Origin: Azadirachta indica
Lineage: Eukaryota > Streptophyta > Magnoliopsida > Sapindales > Meliaceae
Assembly (NCBI GenBank): GCA_022749755.1
Contig: CM040446.1
Span: 2,286,966 to 2,350,965, forward strand
Reading direction: 5' to 3'
Length of the DNA stretch: 64,000 nucleotides
Shown: positions 24,630 through 35,131 of the stretch, piece by piece
How positions within the stretch are numbered: position 1 is the stretch's first letter
Layout of the letters: each line of letters begins with the position of its first letter
Program-made: the position numbers and the translations under genes
Notes under the pieces: generated by a model
What the model saw: the letters and a program-made list of their open reading frames with translations, nothing else
Told to the model about the DNA's origin: nothing
Databases searched by the model: none

Positions 24630-26514
24630 CAAAATTTCTTTCTTTTGCCAAACTTCACCTCGCGCCTAACACAACGCTGACAACAGCGGAAAATTGGATT
24701 TCTCTTTCCCGATAAAAATCAAGAATAAACACCAAGAAATATCCAAATTTGATTCTGATTGCAGATAAAAATCGGCAGATTCTCAAACCCTAAAACGCTC
24801 CTACTTCCTTCTTACCTTCCAAAATTTCTTGCTATTTTTTTGAGGCCAGAGAGATTTTTAACGGTGTTAACGTGACGGCGATCACGTGACAGCATCCCGC
24901 GTTCGCTTTGATAATGTCTAAAATAGCCTTAAAACAGCTGTATTGGACCGTAACCGGGCATCGAATGCTTAGGTAATTTCCGGGAATGACATATAGACAG
25001 CACGTGTTTATTGACACGTACGTACGAGTTAATGGATATATGTAGGACCCATGGTCCTTTAAAATGACGGCGGTGGTTGGTTTGTCTGCTACGTGGCGCA
25101 AGATCCTGCAGTAGCTTGCTAAAAATGTTTCCGTGAGTAGAGACGTAGACTGTTGAATTGGATGCCGTAGAGGAAATTTTTGGGTAAGGGCGGCTGTATT
25201 TGGTAATCATGAACTATTCTTAATTTCCTTATTATATTAGGGATCACATCATCATATGGTACTTAAAAAGCCAGTGATTTTCTTACTATTTGGCAACTAG
25301 ATATATAAAAAAAAAAAAAAAAAAAATGAAAGCGAATGTCACAATCTTTTAAAATTTAATTATCATACAACATTATAGTTAATACGTATTTAATTTATTA
25401 ATTAAACAGATATTTAACATTATTCTTAGATAAAAAAATTTACAAATTTTATTAAATGATCTTTTATAAACAAACCTACAGAATATTTTTTCAATGAATG
25501 ATTTAACAAGTAGCATTATTTTTGTAATGTTATATTATTAAGCTTAATACTTGGTTACTATTTATGAAAACAATATTTTTACACGTGGTAAAATGGGCAA
25601 TATTTCTCATTAAAAGACACCCATATTAATTTGATCGAAACATATCAAACCCCATTATTCAAATATAGATATAGTTTAAATTCCCATCAAAACTAATAAG
25701 TACATGTTTTTATTATTAAAATTTCCACCTTACGAAAGTCGTATCTTGTTGTTTAGGAAAACAAAATAAAAATTAAGTAGCATCATTTTAATAATTGGAA
25801 GAAAGAAAGTGATTGATGTGGATAGTTGCTATAAGTCTCTATGTACTTATTCTAGCACATGAATAACGTGGGATTATGCCATTGGAGACATTATGTTGCG
25901 TAACACACACTTTCATAATATCAAAAAGTCAAAGTCAAAGGGGTGGCTAATTGCTCTTTTGAATTAATTTTTGTAGACTAAAACTTAGATGCACATGTGC
26001 TGTTGTTGTTGCTTCTTTTTTTCTTTTTTTAATAATTTTTAAGCAAGATCTCCAAGTCTACTGCCACTTTGTCACTTCAGTAATCATGCAGCCAATGAAG
26101 ACATAATTTTTTAATTTGCTAACTGTTTCTAAAAATATCTTTTTACATCTCAAACTACTTCGATTGCCTGTAGGAAATACAAGAGGTATAACAAAGTAAT
26201 TGTTTTCTTCTTAGCAGAAAACTGTTGTTGAGAAACAACAAGCTGAAGCTGTTTTTCCACTATAAGTGATTTTGGTAAAAGCATTCTGTAATGAACTTCA
26301 ATTGCCTTTGAGCTTTGTGGGTGCAAACAGGAGGAAAATAAGAGCCAATTATGATTAAGAAAATGGAAGTTCCAGGGTAGGAAAAATCTACTACCTATAG
26401 CTGGATGAGCAGAACAATAAAAAAATTGGAAGCGCTTTGTTGTTTACATCAAAATGTGAGAAAATTCCTGGAAATGAAAGTACATTGGTCTTCTGCAAAA
26501 TTTAAAGATTGCTT
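24630..26514. other. ASG1-like upstream region and L35 downstream region
   Basis: This holds the 5' UTR and promoter of the ASG1-like gene (minus strand) up to about 25.2 kb, then AT-rich spacer with a run of about 20 A at 25307-25326, and finally the 3' side of the bL35c gene from about 26.2 kb. No additional gene is supported. Confidence 0.6.
24883..25097 (-). promoter_or_regulatory. Cluster of ACGT-core (G-box/ABRE-like) motifs upstream of ASG1-like gene
   Basis: Within about 215 bp upstream of the ASG1-like start there are two CACGTG palindromes (24883-24888 and 25001-25006), a CACGTACGTACG stretch at about 25015-25025, and TACGTGGC at 25090-25097, which fits the YACGTGGC ABRE consensus. 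Such clusters are bound by bZIP/ABF and bHLH factors. ABA or light regulation is inferred, but it would fit the germination and stress role of the family. Confidence 0.55.
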
Positions 26515-28591
26515 CTACTTTGCTTGTCTGTTAACCTTCAGATATGGCATGCAACCGATCACATTGTCGTAGTCACTTCGACTAACAGCTTGCTGTTTGA
26601 TAACAATATATCAAAATGATGTGATAAAGCAGATTATTAATAGAAAATGAGACAGCAAAGTTCAATCTATGAGATCACAGTCATTCTGACTCAAAGAGAA
26701 ACATTACTGATTGCAGTAATATAAATATCTAAGCATTTGAATGAACTCATCCAAGTCGTTCCAGCATTTATCGTCTAGACAGCTTTAAATAAAATAGTCC
26801 GTTGTGATTTAGATTTCCTACCAAACTAGACAAATAGTAATAACAAAAACTAAAAGGATAGGAACCTCGGGAATATGCTCTGAAGATACCAGATTGCCAA
26901 GAGCATCACAGATTTCCTACCACATGCAACAGAAGGAGGAATAGCAAACAGACAAGCGGTACTACTTACTAATCCATTTGCTAGCAGAATTAAGAGAAGA
27001 TGATTCTGGGAAAAGATTTTGATTTCTTTTAAGACAATGAAGAATATAAAACATTAAGAATAGATCCACAATATAGAAAATTTCAGTGAGTATTATTCAG
27101 TCCAATTTCTTTTCATCCTCAACTTGTGGGAGTCAAGAGAAGAAGAAAGCATCTCCACTAAAATAAATATCAATGGACTAGAACTCCTCCATATGTTTCT
27201 CTAGATTGACTTCTCCAAGCAACCACACTCATTCATCATGTTTCAACATGCTCAGTTTTGTCACTCCCTACCACATTTACCTTCTGCGGAATACTACCCT
27301 AAACAATCCAAAAACTAGTAAACTACAACATTTGCATCAATTTTTAATACAGACATTCACAATTTCAACATTTTGAAAAAACAAATGAGGATAAAGGATA
27401 GATTCAATATTTTTTGTCAAAACTCTCACAAGGTTCTTCCACCTGCAGTCCAAGTTCTCTACTCAATACACAAGTGATACACTATTATAACAGTTGTCAC
27501 ATTAATGAGAACCCAATTTAAGCACAGCCATTCTTTCTTGTTCATCTTCCATATAGAACCTATAAACAAAACAAAAAATTTCCAGCTAATTGGTATCTTC
27601 AGATGTTCACTCAATCAGATAGATTGGGGCGACTGACATTTCACATTACACCGTATCTCACCCTAATGTCAGCATCTATTACTCAATCCTCAATGAATTG
27701 ACCACTATTGATCTGCATTTCATTCCTACCAAGACGAAGGAACAAATTGATCACAGAAAACCATGTTCCCAAAGAAAAATTTTCTCACCAAGAGATTCTC
27801 TAGGTTTAACTGCTATAGAAACTGTTTACTCTAAATACAGGAAAAACTAATTGATCTTTCAATCAGAGAATGACAAAAAAGAAATCCTAAATGCAGCCAG
27901 ACCTTTTCCATAGTCTCTAGTAAATTTTCGATTAATTACAATGTATTTACATCAAGATATCACAAATAATTTCTCTTCCAAGAAAATTAATTTGAAAGAT
28001 GAAACTACTAAAGAAAGAAACAGTTAAAATTCGAACGCAGAGTTTAAAAGAAAGCTGACCATTTTGGAGAGACGTAATTTTCTCTTTGTGTTCTTCTTAG
28101 CCAGCAAATGTTGCTTTCCAGCTCTCCTCCTCATTATTTTCCCTTTACCGGTAACCCTGAATCTCTTCGCAGATGCCTACCAACAAAGTTCACAACTTTT
28201 TCGATTATTTTAGAATTAAATCCGAAACCCAACAAAGTTCCCAACACTTTTCAATTTTTTTTAATCAAATTCAAAGCCCAATTCACAACCTAACAAGATA
28301 ATTTAAAGAGAGAGGAATGACCTTGTGGGTTTTCATTTTGTAACCTTTAGCAGCAAAAACATTGACGGTTTGAGTTCTGCTTTGATTGGGAGCCATTAAT
28401 GTTGTGGAAAGCTTGTTATTAGGGAGAATTAAAGGAGACCCAGAAAAGCTATGGCTTGAACTGAGTCTGAGCGAGTTGTCAATCTTGCTGAATGTGGCAA
28501 GTTGCACTGATGAACCACGAGAAGTTCTGATTGAGGAAGAAGAAGGACATAATGAGCAAAACCTCAAATTAAAAGACAACATGGAAGCCAT
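26515..28591 (-). CDS. RPL35: Plastid 50S ribosomal protein bL35 precursor
   Basis: Three exons on the minus strand, 28322-28591, 28060-28176 and 26515-26592, all phase 0, encode 154 residues. The first 80 or so residues are Ser/Thr-rich and lack acids ([15 protein letters not shown]), as expected for a chloroplast transit peptide. The mature part begins near [11 protein letters not shown] and continues with [22 protein letters not shown] and the RLSKM and [10 protein letters not shown] motifs, the hallmarks of bacterial-type L35. The protein assembles into the large subunit of the plastid ribosome. It sits next to the ASG1-like gene, as At2g24090 does to At2g24100. The second intron (26593-28059) is long, 1.47 kb, and contains a candidate 51-nt cassette exon. 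Start: the first ATG; a second Met is codon 4. Confidence 0.93.
26866..26916 (-). other. Candidate 51-nt cassette exon in bL35c intron 2
   Basis: On the minus strand this block is preceded by a pyrimidine-rich tract ending TAG and followed by GTTCCT after GAG, so it has usable splice sites. It is exactly 17 codons, phase 0 at both ends and free of stops ([17 protein letters not shown]). Inclusion would insert 17 residues between KM and [10 protein letters not shown] in the ribosomal protein. No bL35 I know carries this insert, so it would be an alternative isoform or a chance match. Confidence 0.4.
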
Positions 28592-29732
28592 GCTAGTTTT
28601 GCTCTGTATTCTGGTAAGAATGTTGGGTTGCTATTGAGAAGCAGCAGTAGAAGAAGAGAGAAGTGATACGTGGAGGGATGAATGGTGATTTGTGGATAAA
28701 GGGCAAAACTTGGAAACTGGAAGAAGAAACAGCGTCCTTTATCTTTTCTGTTTTTTACGGCTGAGGACGTTGCACATTCATCAAACACGATGTGTCCGCA
28801 TGCTTTTTTTTCTTTTTATTTTTTTTGTAATTTTTCCTTTTTCAATCAATTACTAAAATTTTAATGCGTAATTTACTCATTAAATTTTCTTTTATTTAGT
28901 AATTCTCGACTTTTATCGCTCATTTCACATTTTATATTCTTTAATTTAGTAACTTGTTCACATTTGCCTCATAAAATAGGTAGAAAAAAAAAAGCAATTA
29001 GTAAAATAGGGCACAAATATTGAAAATTGTTAGAGTTCTATAGAATAAAATACTTGACTACTCTTAAAATATGCAATATGTGAATGTTATACAACATATA
29101 TTAAAAAATAATCTTGTAGTAATTACTTGCAGGGACTTGAATCTTTTAGCTTAGAAGGAAAATAACGCAAGACTTACAACTACACTACATTTTGTAAACT
29201 CGTCTTATTTTTATTAGATTTTAAATGAAAAGACATTTTGACCCCTACAAACTTACAAATAATAACCAATAATGAAAAGAAATAGAAAATTAGATGCTGA
29301 ATTATGTATAATTAAGTAGTGCAATGTTACCTTTCAATAATATGTTATATCACATTGATATCGACGACAGAGTAACTAGGTGAGAAGAACCTAATAATAT
29401 TTTCACCCAATAATTAATTACAGCTTGTCGAAGTTTCTCATTCAGCAACAACCATAAGGTCAGGATTGTTAATAAAGCATATAAAATAGACAACATTACA
29501 AAAATAATCTTGTTTTGTCACGCTGCTGACCAAACCCATTAATCACATTGCTTCTCATTATACACGCTGAACATGATAATGATAAAACCTCTCATGCTTT
29601 TGTTTCATTAACAGAAAATAGCAGTAGATTGCACCATTCTTCCCCCGCGGCCACAGAATGCAGTAGCTTAAACAGGTCAGAAGAAATAAAAGTGAAAAGG
29701 ACTTCAGGTTGATTCATATCAGCAGCTGTAGA
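28592..29732. other. Intergenic: bL35c promoter and NUP43 3' UTR
   Basis: The first 200 bp upstream of the bL35c ATG are the likely leader and promoter. The rest, about 28800-29600, is AT-rich spacer. From about 29600 the sequence becomes less AT-rich, as expected for the 3' UTR of the NUP43 gene. No other gene is seen. Confidence 0.6.
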
Positions 29733-32488
29733 TCACAGTCTTGCCACAACTGCTATCGCTTCCCACTCCAAACTACATATGACATCCTGCATGACAGTAT
29801 GTATACCAATCAGGAATATTAAACGTGTTTCTCAGAATACAATGTCAATTCTGATGTGACTCCTGCTCATTACTTACTGAGGGGCTCTGCGGGTCAATGT
29901 CAAAGCTGTTGATCGCACAAGGTTCAGCTAAGAGCTCAACAGGTTCTTGCCCTATAAAGTTGGACATTCATGCATAATCAGTCACAATTATATTCTCTTG
30001 AGTATTCTTTCTTCCTGTTTTTGCTTTATACTCATTCACCCTTTTTAATAATGAAATGCTACAACCATCGTACCTTGCTCAACCACAGCAAGGATCCCGT
30101 CCTCTGAGCAGAACATGGCAGGCAAAACTCTTGAGGATGAAATGTTTGAGGACTTTGTAGAGCAGTCATATTGGACCTTCCAAACCTCGCTCTCAGATAA
30201 TGAATGGGTTGCAGCTTCTCCTGTCCCAGTGCCAGAAAGAACAATTGGTTGTTGCTGCCATCGAAGATCCCAGGCAAATACTGTACCCGATGAGCCGCCA
30301 GCCTACAAAATACTAGAAAATTAGCAAATGGGCTGTAAAATTCATGTAAACCAGAGTTATCTTGCATGGTGGGCCACACCAAGAAAGGTAATTCAAGCTT
30401 TGACAAAGCATCTAGGGATTGAATAATCAATATGCAACTTACAGAGTAGTAAAGCACAATTAACCAAAGCTTTACGTCACAATGGTTTTGACAACACAAT
30501 GATCAAATGATCCAAATTGTATGCAAGAGAAACTATGTTATCATTCTAGCATCATTTAATATAATTTGGCACAAGTAACTGTTATTAGCTGAATAAGCAA
30601 GTCAATTATTTATTCCTGACCATGTAGAAAATAGCTAAAACACATCCGAGTTACCAAAGATCCACAAACATTACCAGTTTAAATATAGCACAACCATGTT
30701 AGAGCTAAGCCCTAGTGTAACGCACATTCAAATCCTTTTAGAATGGAGGTATAGTGGCTACAAGTAGCCTATTTTGGCCCAAAGGAATATCTCATTTTTC
30801 GTCTTTGACGTCACTCAGATGTTTACTAAACATTCTAGCCGCTAAAAAAAGCAACTGGAAGGGCACAAGCAGAGACATTCTAAACACTGGATGGCCAACT
30901 CATAAAGGCATTGTATATGTAACATGATGAAAAGAGATATGGGTGAAAGCCACATCATACCAGACAAGTATGCTTTCGTGATCGATGAATATCAATAGAA
31001 TGTACCATCCCAGAGCCTTTTCCTTGAGACCTGCAAAGTTATCATCACACAGAGTTTATCATCCACAACAATTGATGCAAACCATAGAAAGCTTATTTAA
31101 GTTGCAAACTGCAATCAACAAACACAGGTTCAATATCCTTTCTCACTCCAAACATTTCTTCCAGAGGAGTGCATGTGCTTAGCAAAGACAGTGTACCTCA
31201 CACACATTTAAACTATTTGTAGAGCCACTCAAGTTTTCCCAGTCAGCAGATTACACTTTTTTATCATTTTACAACATTCATCTGGAATACATATGCAACC
31301 ATAATATCTACAATTTCAAAACTACTTTAAGTTTCCGTGCAATTATTTTGTTCATATCAAGAGCCCAGAGCTGCAGAGTCCCTTTTAGGATTTGATTATG
31401 GTCTCCTCCCTTGGCTCAGAAGCCAATACCAATGAATCATGAGACTGATAAACCAACCTGAAGCAGTAAAATCAAATTGAAATAGTTCTTTCTCAGACAA
31501 AACATTGGCCTCATCAAATAGTATCCAACAAAAACAATAATGTCCAAAAGAAACTGAAGTACCTAACCTTCAGCTCACTATGAAATATATCACCATTAAC
31601 TAGTTGCTTAAGCAACTCCATATCATACAAAGACTTCATATTTCTTCTGCTTTCTACATTTTTCATCAAATGAATAATCTTTTTTCTCACACTGACCTTT
31701 CCAAATCCCAATTTTACTTGTAACTAATAATAATTATGTATGACGCTTCACTCAAATTTGACTATAAACTTACAGATTAAACTATTTAAAATGAAAAAAA
31801 AAAAAAAACCAAAACCAAAATCAAAATAAAACTTTCTACATAAAAACTCCAAAAGAAATGTTTCTGACCCAAAATTTCCCTTAAACTGCGAGACCGGGCC
31901 GTCGGCACCAGGCCGTCTCAGATCCCACCACTGAAGTCCAAAGCCAAAGCCGCCAGTCACAAACTCACTCGGAGACGCCCACTTCACGCAATTAAACCCC
32001 ACCAATCCATTCCCATCGTAAACCCTCCTAAACCCCTTTTCGCCGCCGCCGCCACCATTAACGCTCACCAAATTCACTCTCCCATCTTCTGCCACACTCA
32101 CGCACTCGCTCCCCATCACATCCACTCCCCATATGGGCCCCACGTGAAACCCACTATTTTCATCAATCGAAAACAAAACTTCCATTTCTGCCGCGGACAA
32201 AACGTGCAGGGAGCCGGAGAGCGTCGAAGTGACGATAAGCGACTGGTGGGAGGTGGAAAGAGAGGAGATTCGGGATGGTGGTGTCCATTGGGAATGTGGG
32301 GTCCACTGGGAAGTTGACGAGATAGAGTGGGTCTCGAGCAACGGCGTATCGGCGTCGGTGTCGAAGACGGCGAGAACCGCGAACTTCGAGAGAGGTGAAA
32401 GCGACGGTAGCCAGCGGACGGCGTCGATGAACTTGGATTGCGGGAATCTATAGACTTGTGGAGGTGCTGGGATTCCTGCCATCGCCAT
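29733..32488 (-). CDS. NUP43: Nucleoporin NUP43, WD40-repeat protein
   Basis: Five exons on the minus strand, 31869-32488, 30961-31030, 30074-30302, 29878-29951 and 29733-29786, with consistent phases (2, 0, 1, 0) give 348 residues. WD40-type blades are visible: VKWASPSEFVTGGFGFGLQW followed by WDLRRPG in exon 1, GMVHSIDIHRSRKHTCL in exon 2, and AGGSSGTVFAWDLRWQQQ with SESEVWKVQYD in exon 3. The protein ends SLEWEAIAVVARL. This matches plant NUP43 (Arabidopsis At4g30840), a beta-propeller of the Nup107-160 (Y) scaffold of the nuclear pore. The start ATG at 32488 is followed by a second ATG two codons on. NUP43 and the small gene at 33335 diverge from an 850-bp intergenic region. Exon 1 ends at GG before gtcaga, a slightly weak donor; the join is supported by frame and by the family sequence. 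Confidence 0.88.
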
Positions 32489-33334
32489 TAATGGTGTAAT
32501 TCTCAGGATTTTGCTGTGCAAATTGAGAGCAAAGCGAAAGCAATGAAGGTTGAAGAGGGAACTTGAATATAGAAACAATTATCATTTACAGCCCCCAAAG
32601 CTTTTCAATATTTTGTTTATTAGTCAAGTATGCATCTATAGGCATTTGGATATTCTTTTTAATTAACAAAATAATGATATATATATTTTTTTTTTTTTAA
32701 ATAAATAATGATACATGGTAAAAAGAGATTAAAGAACCTTTTTAAAAAAATTATCATATATATATATATAAAATATTTTCAAATATATAAATGATTTTGC
32801 ATAATGTTCTCAAAATAACTTATAATAGACGTTACCGAGATTTATAGTATCTTTGAAGACTTAGATGTCATACTTTTGCTTTGCATGTCTAATAATGATT
32901 TTATGAAATAATATTTGTTTTCAGCCAAATTCAAAGTCTATATTTCTTATTTAAATTTTATATCTCTTGTACTGTTCCAAGAACTTCTAATACTTGGATC
33001 AGTCAGTACTTAAGCAGAAAGCCCGAAATATTGTTACTTCCAACTATTTGCCTTTTATTTTAAACTATTATTTTCATAAAGTTATCAATTTTAATTTTAA
33101 ATAGCTAAATTAAAAATAGATTAATGATTGACAATTTGCTTTTAATCTTTCCTTCCATATTTTCTCATCAAATAATAGAACTTCATCAAAATTACCATAG
33201 CACCCTCCTGATAGTAACAAAGTTCTCACTCCGTTGCCAGCTTGGAATATGAACAGAAAGCACTTTTATAAGAAATGCTGATCAGAGGAAAGTGTTTTCT
33301 TTTCAACAGCTTTTCTCCTTATCTTCCTGCAAAG
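32489..33334. other. Divergent intergenic region between NUP43 and the small membrane-protein gene
   Basis: About 850 bp of mostly AT-rich DNA, with a T-run near 32690 and AT-repeats near 32755-32775. It must contain both promoters, perhaps shared. No specific elements stand out. Confidence 0.5.
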
Positions 33335-33736
33335 ATGGATGGCAACAGCAGAAGCAGATCTTTCACCAAATTAGCGGCTAAAAAGAAAGATTTCCCCGAA
33401 AGGTCAACAAAAACAAGCCAGCAGCAGCAACCGGTTTTTCCAATCAAGGTTTCAAATACAATTCTTCCCAGGGCTGTTGTTGCAGTCTTTGGACTCGGAT
33501 TTCTCGACGCCGGGTAAACTTTCTCGTATTCTTTAGTTTCTTCTTCTTCTTCTTCTTCTTCGTCTTCATTAGGCTAAGGGTTGCAGAATTTGATGATGTT
33601 CAGGTACAGCGGAGACTGGTCGAGAATTGGAGTGATTTCAGAAGAAACTGAAGCTCTTTTAAAACTTGCAGCATTCGTAGTTGTTCCTATCTGTATTTTT
33701 CTGATATTTTCTTTATCCAGAGAAAAAGAAAGTTGA
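33335..33736 (+). CDS. Small plant membrane protein of unknown function
   Basis: Two exons, 33335-33513 and 33604-33736, join in phase 2 to give 103 residues. The N-terminus is basic and Ser/Gln rich (RSRSFTKLAAKKKDF, SQQQQP). A hydrophobic stretch around residues 45-60 (LPRAVVAVFGLGFLDAG) is followed by YSGDWSRIGVISEETEALLK and a clear C-terminal membrane segment (AAFVVVPICIFLIFSL) ending in a charged SREKES tail. The motifs look conserved and compact, and the splice site restores an ORF that would otherwise stop at once, so I take it as real. I do not know its function. It may be a plastid or other organelle membrane protein, but this is a guess. An in-frame ATG at 33275 would add 20 residues. 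Confidence 0.65.
33538..33560 (+). repeat. (TTC)n microsatellite in intron
   Basis: Seven or so consecutive TTC units lie in the single intron of the small membrane-protein gene. Confidence 0.9.
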
Positions 33737-35131
33737 ATTTTTGTCGTCTGGGTATTCTTCATTTTGGATTTAATATCAATTTTACTGCTTTTCGCCTTAC
33801 CCGTGGAATTATTTTGATGAAATCTGATGCATTAATGCTGTCTCTCGTAAGTTATTAGGCTTGGAGAATATTTTTCTTTTCGAGAAAAACGTATGAAAAT
33901 GAAGAACAGGATGATTTGAACAGAAGAAGGTACGAAAAGATAATGGTTTTCTGCAATGAAATGGTTGAAAAAGTGGACCTGTAGTGTACGTTTAGTTGGA
34001 TAACGTACGTAATGACAATCAAATTCTGACCTTACATTTTAGTAGCTTACCTTAATAAAAAATCAGTTTCCATTCCAAAGTGCTTCTAATCTCAGACGAA
34101 TACCTTACTAATTACCCATCTTAATGCAAAACCTCATAATACATAACCTGAAACAAAGGAGAAAACTATCAAAAATTTAAGGAAGAATTCTTACCTACCT
34201 AAATCAATGAAGACAACCTCAACATATACATGTATATGTCGGCATATATCATAGTCATGAAACACATAGAATCACACTAAGCGTATACGCGTACGCAAGT
34301 TCCGAAAATTAATGATTTAAACATTCCAATAGGTTATATCATAACGTGTCTGTGTATGCATCAGATATATTCATAATTCGGTAACATGTGATGACAACGA
34401 ATTAGCAATAAGACAATTAGTGATTCCAAACTTTCCAATTACAATCTTCCAAATTATCTAGAAAAATAGGGGGAAAAAAAGAAAGAAAACAATGAAAAAA
34501 ATACTGAGAAAATAGAACAGTTGGGTTGGGTCAGTAAGAGAAAAAGATTATGATGAGGTGTAACCGAGGAACAAGAAAATGAGAGGTCTGAAATTGCCAG
34601 CCTCACATTATTATTTTTTTTTCTATACTCTTGTGTGTTCAAGAAAAAGCCTTGGCTCCTCGCTCTCACCTTATCCTATCTCTTTTCTTTACTCTCTGTC
34701 TCTTGCTATATCCTCTTTACTTGACACGCTATCTAACTATGTGCTTTTTCTTCCCTTCCTCTCAAGCACTTTTCGTATGTAAAAGCACTTTCTATAAGCA
34801 CTAACTACACTCTTCCTGCAGCGCGATACCTATGTCTATGTATCTGTTTATTTTGCACTACTTGTAAAAGCACTTTCTAGCTTAGTTTCAACACTGCTTC
34901 AAAAAAAGCCAAAAAAAAAAAAGTACTTCCAATCTTGGGGTAGCGGATTGTTGGTTGAAGAGAGAATTTGAGTTATTTGGACGGAGATTCACTCGGAATT
35001 TGCATGCAAAGAGAGAAAAAATTTTTATTTGATCGATAACTTCAATTCAGTTCTTCGTATTATCGTCAAACAACTTCGCTGAATTCAGTTTGTTGCAACT
35101 TTTCATACCAATTCAGCAGTTTTGATGCACA
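33737..35131. other. Intergenic and 5' UTR of the REC1-type gene
   Basis: AT-rich spacer to about 34.5 kb, followed by CT-rich sequence (34640-34760) and a likely 5' UTR before the ATG at 35132. A 17-bp direct repeat, tgtaaaagcactttcta, occurs at 34778-34794 and 34863-34879. No separate gene is seen. Confidence 0.55.
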
